Origin: Planctomycetota bacterium
GTDB lineage: Bacteria; Planctomycetota; Planctomycetia; Pirellulales; UBA7805
Assembly: GCA_014237955.1 (NCBI GenBank)
Contig: JABABY010000046.1
Span: forward strand, 1 to 11,915
Length of the DNA stretch: 11,915 nt
Direction of reading: 5' to 3'
The position numbers and the translations under genes were made by a program. Below are positions 7,193 to 11,915 of this stretch, piece by piece; position 1 is the stretch's first letter, and each line of letters opens with the position of its first letter. A model generated the notes under the pieces. It ran no database searches, was not told the origin of the DNA, and was given only the letters and a program-made list of their open reading frames with translations.

Positions 7193-8608
7193 ATGCAGAC
7201 CCTGCCTCGGAAATCACTGCCCGCACGACCCGCCTTCCTAGTAATGCTCGGCCCCGGCATCATCTGGATGGCATTGGCACAAGGCAGCGGGGAACTCATC
7301 TGGTGGCCCTATATCGTCGCCAAATACGGACTGGCATTTTTGTTCTTACTAATACCCGCCTGCATCATTCAGTTTCCCCTGACTTTTGAAATTGGGCGCT
7401 ATACCATCCTCACTGGCGAGGGAATCTTTCGTGGATTCTTTCGGCTCAACAAATGGTATGGCGGGACTCTCTGGGTTCTTTTTACCGTTTCGTTTCTTTG
7501 GTTTGGCGCATTTGCAACAGCCGGCGGGACCGCCATCGCGCGGTTGACCAACTTCCCCACGGGCTGGCAACCCAGAAGCCAAACACTGTTTTGGGCCCAG
7601 GCCTCTATTATTTTCTTCACCGTGGCTATTTTATATGCCAAAACAGCATACCGTCTGATTGAATGGGTGATGAAGATTGTGGCCGCCATTTCCATCATCG
7701 GTATGGCGGTGGCATGTAGCCACCCCAGCGTCCGTTCGCATCTGGGTGAATTTTTACAGGGGCTCATTTGGCCTGATTTCAACGAGATGCAAAAGTTTCA
7801 AGCGGCAGACGCCGAACAGCTTTTGACCGCCATCACGTTTGCTGGGCTCGGTGGTTTTTGGACGCTTTTTTACTCCTATTGGATCAAGGAGAAAGGGGCG
7901 GGGATGGCCAGCTACATGGTACCGATGACAGGATTTCGCGGACATCCGGTATCTGTTCATAGTGGACAGGGAACACTACCGGCACAGGATGCCGAGTCCA
8001 CATCACGATTAAAGTCCTGGTATCGCTATCTCGCACTGGAAACCTGGATTGGAATCCTTGGCAACCTGGCAACCACCCTGATGACTTGTCTATTGGCATT
8101 TGTACTGCTCCATCCTGAAAAACAATTGCCCGAACAGTTTGAAATTGCGGTTGTGCAGAGCCAGTTTTTTGCCATCACATGGGGAGATGCGGGACGTCTT
8201 CTGTTCCTGTTTATCGCGGGTGCTTTTCTCGCAGATACATGGTTGGCAACGGTCGACTGCGTCAGCCGTATTCACCTCGATGCCCTGGAATCGATCTGGC
8301 CAGAATTTTCAAAACAGGACCAGCGGACATGGTATTACGGAATCGTACTTGCTTTAGCAGGCGTTACCTCTGTTACCATGTACCTTGAGCCGCCCGGAAC
8401 CCTCATCCTGCTTTCGGCGGTGATCGGAATTTTTGGTACCGTTTTCTATTCCCTTGGTCTCATCTTTTTAAACCATGTTGTTCTCCGCAAACAACTTGCC
8501 CCGGCACAAAAAAGTTCCCGCTGGAGCATGGCACTGTTGATCTTTGTTGCGTTATGTTATCTGGCACTGGCGATTGGCTATCTGATTATTAAATTTGTCC
8601 CCTTTTGA
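7193..8608 (+). CDS. Nramp-superfamily multi-pass membrane transporter, divergent GSGE type
   Basis: A very hydrophobic protein, 471 residues from the ATG at 7193. An ATG at 7079 would add 38 residues that do not look like family sequence. Neither start has a good ribosome site. About ten to eleven membrane segments can be seen, for example near 14-32, 42-62, 90-115, 132-150, 158-176, 208-228, 280-305, 333-352, 380-397, 402-428 and 444-467. The first helix (LGPGIIWMALAQGSGELIWW, 19-38) aligns with Nramp TM1 (GPGFL..A..DPGN), but the metal-binding DPGN is GSGE (31-34). The TM6 counterpart near 215-230 (FAGLGGFWTLFYSYW) lacks the MPH motif. Nramp proteins carry divalent metals with protons. Here the substrate cannot be inferred and may not be Mn or Fe. 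A polar loop lies at about 231-277. The downstream SDR gene starts 17 bases after the stop, so cotranscription is likely. Confidence 0.78.
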   Translation: MQTLPRKSLPARPAFLVMLGPGIIWMALAQGSGELIWWPYIVAKYGLAFLFLLIPACIIQFPLTFEIGRYTILTGEGIFRGFFRLNKWYGGTLWVLFTVSFLWFGAFATAGGTAIARLTNFPTGWQPRSQTLFWAQASIIFFTVAILYAKTAYRLIEWVMKIVAAISIIGMAVACSHPSVRSHLGEFLQGLIWPDFNEMQKFQAADAEQLLTAITFAGLGGFWTLFYSYWIKEKGAGMASYMVPMTGFRGHPVSVHSGQGTLPAQDAESTSRLKSWYRYLALETWIGILGNLATTLMTCLLAFVLLHPEKQLPEQFEIAVVQSQFFAITWGDAGRLLFLFIAGAFLADTWLATVDCVSRIHLDALESIWPEFSKQDQRTWYYGIVLALAGVTSVTMYLEPPGTLILLSAVIGIFGTVFYSLGLIFLNHVVLRKQLAPAQKSSRWSMALLIFVALCYLALAIGYLIIKFVPF

Positions 8609-8625
8609 CAAACCTACGACCAACC

Positions 8626-9669
8626 ATGTCTCTAGCTTCCAACGATGCATTTCCGCTGCCTCTGCTCATTACCGGCGTTGCGGGCGTTGCGGGATACAAT
8701 GCGCTGCAGCACTTCCACAATCGATTTCCTGGACAGGTTATCGGTATCCGACAAAAAAATAATTGGCCCCTCGCCGGCCCTGGCATCGAACCTTGCAACG
8801 CCGAGGATGCAGACACCCTAGGGCGGCTGTTTGACCGCTACCAATTCCGCTCCGTCCTCGACTGTGCGGGCAATTGTGCACTCAAATCCTGTGAACTCGA
8901 CCCCGACCTAGCATGGCGGACCAATGTGGAAGGGGTTCGCAATCTTCTCGAAATCATTGCGGGCACCGAAACACGCCTGCTCCATCTTTCCATCGATCTG
9001 GTGTTTTCGGGAACACAGCAAGGAAACCACCTCGAGAGTGATTTCACCGATCCGGTCACCGAGTATGGGCACTCGATGGTTGCCGCGGAACGTTTGATCC
9101 TACTCTCCTACCCGAGTGCCTGCATCCTTCGAATTTCACTGCCGATGGGTATTAGTCACAGCGGTCACGCCGGGGCCATTGATTGGATTCAATGGCGTTT
9201 CAAAAATGCGAAGCCGGCAACTCTTTATTACGACGAAGTGAGAACACCTAGCTATACCGACTGCATGAATCGCCTTTTTGAGGAGATATTATGTGGTTCG
9301 CTTCACGGCCTTTATCATGCCGGTGGACCGCGCCACTTGAGTCTCTATGAGATCGCGCAAATCGTGAATGTCGTCGGCGGCTATGATCCAAAACTGCTCC
9401 ATGGCTGTTATCGCAAGCAGGCGGGGCCAATACCGCCACGGGCGGGAAACGTCACTCTCAACTCAAGTAAACTCACACGCATCCTCGGGTACCCACCGCT
9501 CGATCCCTGGCCGCTCGACGACTCGTTCGTACCGAAAGACAGAGACTGGCACTTAAGCCACCACCGTACTATGCAGGGCACACCTGAACTGTTGGCCAAA
9601 ATGCTCTACCAAAACCGTTCACGCAATCGCAAGAGAACGAAACCACACAAGACGTCTCAACTTCAATAA
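8626..9669 (+). CDS. RmlD-like extended SDR (NAD(P)-dependent sugar epimerase/reductase family)
   Basis: A 347-residue protein from the ATG at 8626; a TTG at 8605 would overlap the transporter stop. It has the Rossmann glycine motif LLITGVAGVAG (13-23), an NAD(P)-binding DCAGNCALKSCELDP segment resembling the NAAAYTAVDKAE region of RmlD, TNVEGVRNLL, and LSIDLVFSG (121-129) matching the RmlD STDYVF signature. It also has FTDPVTEYGHSMVAAE and, later, the binding-domain motifs SLYEIAQIV and LNSSKLTRILGY. RmlD reduces dTDP-4-keto-rhamnose; relatives include epimerases and the MAT2B regulatory subunit. The usual YxxxK reads YGHSM (Tyr147, Met151), so the catalytic lysine is absent. Near neighbours are not sugar-nucleotide genes, so the substrate is unknown. 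The tail is basic (RSRNRKRTKPHK). It follows the transporter gene by 17 bases and is probably cotranscribed. It converges with the Nudix gene. Confidence 0.83.
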   Translation: MSLASNDAFPLPLLITGVAGVAGYNALQHFHNRFPGQVIGIRQKNNWPLAGPGIEPCNAEDADTLGRLFDRYQFRSVLDCAGNCALKSCELDPDLAWRTNVEGVRNLLEIIAGTETRLLHLSIDLVFSGTQQGNHLESDFTDPVTEYGHSMVAAERLILLSYPSACILRISLPMGISHSGHAGAIDWIQWRFKNAKPATLYYDEVRTPSYTDCMNRLFEEILCGSLHGLYHAGGPRHLSLYEIAQIVNVVGGYDPKLLHGCYRKQAGPIPPRAGNVTLNSSKLTRILGYPPLDPWPLDDSFVPKDRDWHLSHHRTMQGTPELLAKMLYQNRSRNRKRTKPHKTSQLQ

Positions 9670-9711
9670 TGTCCCAGACAACTGCGCTGCTCTTCAGGCG
9701 GCGACAATACG

Positions 9712-10233
9712 TCATTTGCTGCGAATGCGATCGTAACTGAGCAACCCGACGATCGACTTGGCATCTTGGATGCTGCCATCCTCGACCATCTCTATTGCCT
9801 CACTCCAACGAACAATCATTGGCTCAATCTGTTCGTCCTCTGCAAGCGACATTCTGCCCTCCACCAACTCGGTCGCTAGAAAAATATGCATCCGCTCTCT
9901 GAGGATGCCAGGAGACATAAAACACTCAGTGAGCAACGTTATTTTTCCTGCCCGGTAGCCTGTCTCTTCAGCCAATTCGCGGACTGCGGCGATGTGCGGA
10001 TTCTCGCCCGGTTCTAGGGTACCTGCCGGCAACTCAATAAGTGTCTCGCCTACAGCAATCCGTCTGTTTTTGATCAGGCAGACGTGATCGGCATCGATCA
10101 TGGCCACCATGGCAACGGCCCCGGGATGAAGAATGATTTCCTGACTCACCGGTGGCCCGCCATCCCGATTTTCCTGCCGCCGAACAACACGGAATTTTTT
10201 GGCCTCAAGCAGCGTCGCTTCCTTTTCATCCAT
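9712..10233 (-). CDS. nudF: Nudix hydrolase, ADP-ribose pyrophosphatase type
   Basis: A 173-residue cytosolic enzyme expected to split ADP-ribose to AMP and ribose 5-phosphate. A perfect Nudix box (GX5EX7REUXEEXGU) runs from Gly71 to Tyr93: GTLEPGE, then REL, then AEETGY, with Glu86, Glu89 and Glu90 as metal ligands. A proline (Pro108, in ECFMSPGI) lies 15 residues after the box, the position typical of ADP-ribose pyrophosphatases. LIELPAGTLEPGE and HPGAVAMVA also fit NudF. The length is slightly below that of E. coli NudF. The start is sure: AAGGAG lies seven bases before the ATG. It is divergent from the 165-residue unknown gene and converges with the SDR gene, with 42 bases between the stops in which no strong terminator is seen. 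Other nucleoside-diphosphate sugars are possible substrates. Confidence 0.9.
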   Translation of the reverse strand: MDEKEATLLEAKKFRVVRRQENRDGGPPVSQEIILHPGAVAMVAMIDADHVCLIKNRRIAVGETLIELPAGTLEPGENPHIAAVRELAEETGYRAGKITLLTECFMSPGILRERMHIFLATELVEGRMSLAEDEQIEPMIVRWSEAIEMVEDGSIQDAKSIVGLLSYDRIRSK

Positions 10234-10281
10234 CTAGAGGCTCCTTAGATCCTGTCAGCGAAAACTCTCCATCCGTTGCTG

Positions 10282-10318
10282 TGAGAAATGTCAATCGGTA
10301 GGATAACCGATGAGAAAT
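10282..10318. promoter_or_regulatory. Inverted repeat framed by direct repeats between divergent genes
   Basis: ATCGGT (10294-10299) and ACCGAT (10306-10311) form a six-base inverted repeat with a six-base spacer. It is framed by two copies of TGAGAAAT at 10282-10289 and 10311-10318. It lies in the 173-base gap between the Nudix gene and the unknown gene, a fitting place for a shared operator. The rest of this gap shows no clear promoter. The repeat is short and could be chance. Confidence 0.35.
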
Positions 10319-10406
10319 CCAAGATGCAATCGTGATCCACTACCTTATTGTGGTGGGCTGACTGGCGCAAGACTGTTTATTTCACCCCCCAATATTGTGT
10401 TACCCC

Positions 10407-10907
10407 ATGTCGCAAAGATTGCAACAGGATCGAGAAGATCTTCTTAAAGAAGCGACCGGACTGGTCGATCGCGTCGAATTGAAACTAGACGCCTTTGAGG
10501 AAAGCATCGTCATTGGATTTCGTGCGAGTGGCGGATTGAGCATCTACTTTGGACCCGATCCGGTCTATCATTTCAATCCATTGTTGAAGCTTCGGAAAAT
10601 ATTTCTGGACGGGCAACGTTATAAAGCAGCACAAGGGAATATCATACGCCTGATCCAAGATCCGGATGCACCCAATGTGAAATTCTCTTTGCATGAACTT
10701 AGCGCAACGGAAACGGCCGATATTCTGGTCCGGATGAACCATCTTCTCAAAACGCTTCGTTCCCATCTTGAGCAAGATCGATTCACGCTTCTCGGACAAG
10801 TTCCAGAAAACACAAACAGCATCGACCGCCTACGAATGCTTCTCCCCGAACTTCTGCTCGGCCGGATTGCAGTTGCGCCGCACGCAGATGGGAAACAACC
10901 ATAATGC
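10407..10907 (+). CDS. Protein of unknown function, conserved-looking, about 165 residues
   Basis: I do not recognise a named family. The frame ends with the TAA at 10902-10904 or just past it. The ATG at 10407 (MSQRLQQDREDLL) is preferred over the TTG at 10395; neither has a ribosome site. The N-terminus is a charged helix (about 1-28). It is followed by a beta-rich core with FRASGGLSIYFGPDPVYHFN (about 38-57), and then LLKLRKIFLDGQRYKAAQGN, which reads like repeated strands and a turn. A helical part (HELSATETADILVRMNHLLKTLRSHLEQD) and a C-terminal helix with LRMLLPELLLGR follow. There is no signal peptide or membrane segment, so it is probably cytosolic. From memory, proteins of similar shape occur in other planctomycetes as hypotheticals; this is not verified. 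It lies 80-odd bases upstream of ispD, but that gap has its own promoter candidate. Confidence 0.7.
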
Positions 10908-10915
10908 ACCCGCTA

Positions 10916-10936
10916 CACGAGTGGTTGCCGCTCGTG
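10916..10936. repeat. Inverted repeat upstream of ispD
   Basis: CACGAG (10916-10921) and CTCGTG (10931-10936) are perfect complements around a nine-base loop. No T tract follows, so it is unlikely to be an intrinsic terminator. Its right arm overlaps the TG of the extended -10 candidate at 10935-10943, which would suit a repressor site if real. Confidence 0.3.
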
Positions 10937-10943
10937 CTATGAT
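10935..10943 (+). promoter_or_regulatory. Extended -10 promoter candidate for ispD
   Basis: TGCTATGAT carries the TGn extension and TATGAT, five of six bases of the TATAAT consensus, 44 bases upstream of the ispD ATG at 10988. No good -35 stands at the usual distance, as is common for extended -10 promoters. It suggests ispD can be transcribed apart from the preceding unknown gene. Confidence 0.4.
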
Positions 10944-10987
10944 GCCGGCTAAAGAATGCCAGAGCACCAAGTTGGGATGCCCGCCAC

Positions 10988-11728
10988 ATGTCGAAATTTG
11001 CCGTAATCATGCCGGCAGCCGGAAAGAGCCGACGCTTTAAAGACAAGCATTACAAAAAACCTTTTGCAACATTGGATAAACGGGCTGTCTGGTTGCACTC
11101 TGCGGAAAAATTTCTCAATCGTGACGATGTGATCCAGTTGATTCTCGTCATTGCCGAAGACGATCGCGAATCCTTTGAAATGAAGTTTGCGGCTAATGTT
11201 GCGATTTTAGGTATTGATGTCGTCGATGGTGGCAAAGAGCGATCTGATTCGATCGAAAAGGCACTGGCCCACGTCAAACCGGAGGCTGATTTTGTTGCTG
11301 TCCATGATGCCGCAAGACCTTGTATCGTGGATGAGTGGATTGGCACTCTCTTTGAGGCTGCAGAGAAATCGGGGGCCGCACTCTTTGCCTTACCGGTCAC
11401 AGCAACACTCAAACGTGTGGGCGACCAAAATATTGTCAAGGAAACCGTCGATCGGCAAGGACTGTGGGAGGCACAGACACCGCAGGTTTTTCGTCGGGAA
11501 GTATTACTAGAAGCGTACGCCCGTCGCAACGGATGTGTAGCCACCGATGATGCCCAACTGGTGGAACAGATCGGGCATGAGGTAGCTGTTGTGGAAGGCT
11601 CGCCCCTGAACCGAAAAATCACCAACAAGCAGGACCTCCGACTGGCGGCCCAAATTCTCAAAGTGCTTCCAAAACCACGCACAAGTGGTACCGGAAACCC
11701 TTTTGCAGACGATGATTTTTTTCGCTAG
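10988..11728 (+). CDS. ispD: 2-C-methyl-D-erythritol 4-phosphate cytidylyltransferase
   Basis: A 246-residue cytosolic enzyme that joins CTP and 2-C-methyl-D-erythritol 4-phosphate to give CDP-methylerythritol in the non-mevalonate (MEP) isoprenoid pathway. Family motifs appear in order: the nucleotide-binding loop PAAGKSRRF (9-17), KKPF (23-26) in place of the usual PKQ, VVDGGKERSDSI (78-89), VHDAARPC (105-112), TVDRQGLWEAQTPQVF (153-168), TDDAQLVE (187-194) and KITNKQDLRLA (210-220). The usual NIKIT reads NRKIT. A C-terminal NPFADDDFFR tail, absent from E. coli IspD, resembles tails I recall from planctomycete IspD proteins. The ATG at 10988 is right at the domain start, with no clear Shine-Dalgarno site. 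It is followed after 132 bases by the tyrosyl-tRNA synthetase gene. That gap holds no gene and no strong hairpin. Confidence 0.94.
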   Translation: MSKFAVIMPAAGKSRRFKDKHYKKPFATLDKRAVWLHSAEKFLNRDDVIQLILVIAEDDRESFEMKFAANVAILGIDVVDGGKERSDSIEKALAHVKPEADFVAVHDAARPCIVDEWIGTLFEAAEKSGAALFALPVTATLKRVGDQNIVKETVDRQGLWEAQTPQVFRREVLLEAYARRNGCVATDDAQLVEQIGHEVAVVEGSPLNRKITNKQDLRLAAQILKVLPKPRTSGTGNPFADDDFFR

Positions 11729-11860
11729 CGGACCGTGCCGGGGAGCAACCGTGCAACCCCCACTATCGTCCCTGACACAGATGCGACATCATACGGGCAC
11801 ACGTTAATTCTTCCACTGGCAAACAAACCGAATCTTTTGGCAACCGGTAGAACGTAAGAC

Positions 11861-11915
11861 ATGGATATTTGGGAAGAGCTTTATTGGCGGGCTTCGGTTC
11901 AGCAAACAACCGATC
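11861..11915 (+). CDS. tyrS: Tyrosyl-tRNA synthetase (first 18 codons, cut by window edge)
   Basis: From the ATG at 11861 the frame reads MDIWEELYWRASVQQTTD and runs off the right edge. This resembles the N-terminus of bacterial class Ic tyrosyl-tRNA synthetases (a WEELxWRGxxxQ-T-D pattern), which charge tRNA-Tyr in the cytosol. No catalytic motif (HIGH or KMSKS) is within the window. It is too short for an ORF finder, but the match to this well-conserved start is distinctive. It may be read through from ispD or have its own promoter, which I could not locate. Confidence 0.75.
   Translation, partial: MDIWEELYWRASVQQTTD

Noticed and set aside
9670..9711. Possible bidirectional terminator between the convergent SDR and Nudix genes
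   Set aside because: No stem longer than a few bases and no T tract could be found.
11050..11682. A 210-codon minus-strand frame
   Set aside because: It is antisense to ispD, whose motifs are all present on the plus strand.

Overview
The window is about 12 kb of ordinary-looking chromosome with roughly 50 % GC, tightly packed with genes and with no sign of a mobile element, CRISPR array, tRNA or rRNA. The gene content points to a planctomycete (Planctomycetota, perhaps the Pirellulales). The clues are a secreted protein with tandem DUF11-type repeats, an Nramp-like transporter of a GSGE type, an IspD with a C-terminal NPFADDD tail, and several genes without a clear Shine-Dalgarno site. This assignment is inference from protein style; no marker gene proves it.

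Left part (1-6918), all on the minus strand. Read in the direction of transcription it holds: a membrane-anchored protein with two parvulin-like (PpiC/SurA) units (6918-5014); an AlaC-type alanine/glutamate aminotransferase (about 4834-3590); a secreted DUF11-repeat protein (3407-1329); a glycine-zipper surface protein 36 bases behind it (about 1292-669); and the start of an L-arginine:glycine amidinotransferase-like gene (455 to beyond the left edge). The DUF11 and glycine-zipper genes probably form an envelope operon. The amidinotransferase seems to have its own promoter.

Middle (7193-9669), plus strand. A divergent, multi-pass Nramp-superfamily transporter is followed after 17 bases by an RmlD-like extended SDR protein. 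The two are probably cotranscribed. Both have lost residues usually central to their families: the DPGN/MPH metal site in the transporter and the YxxxK lysine in the SDR.

Right part (9712-11915). A NudF-type ADP-ribose pyrophosphatase on the minus strand ends convergently with the SDR gene. It is divergent from a run of plus-strand genes: a 165-residue conserved-looking protein of unknown function, ispD (the MEP isoprenoid pathway), and the first 18 codons of tyrosyl-tRNA synthetase.

No clear-cut new biological system is visible. The most interesting signals are families that keep their fold but lack canonical active-site residues (transporter, SDR, both parvulin units), and an animal-type amidinotransferase cut by the window edge.
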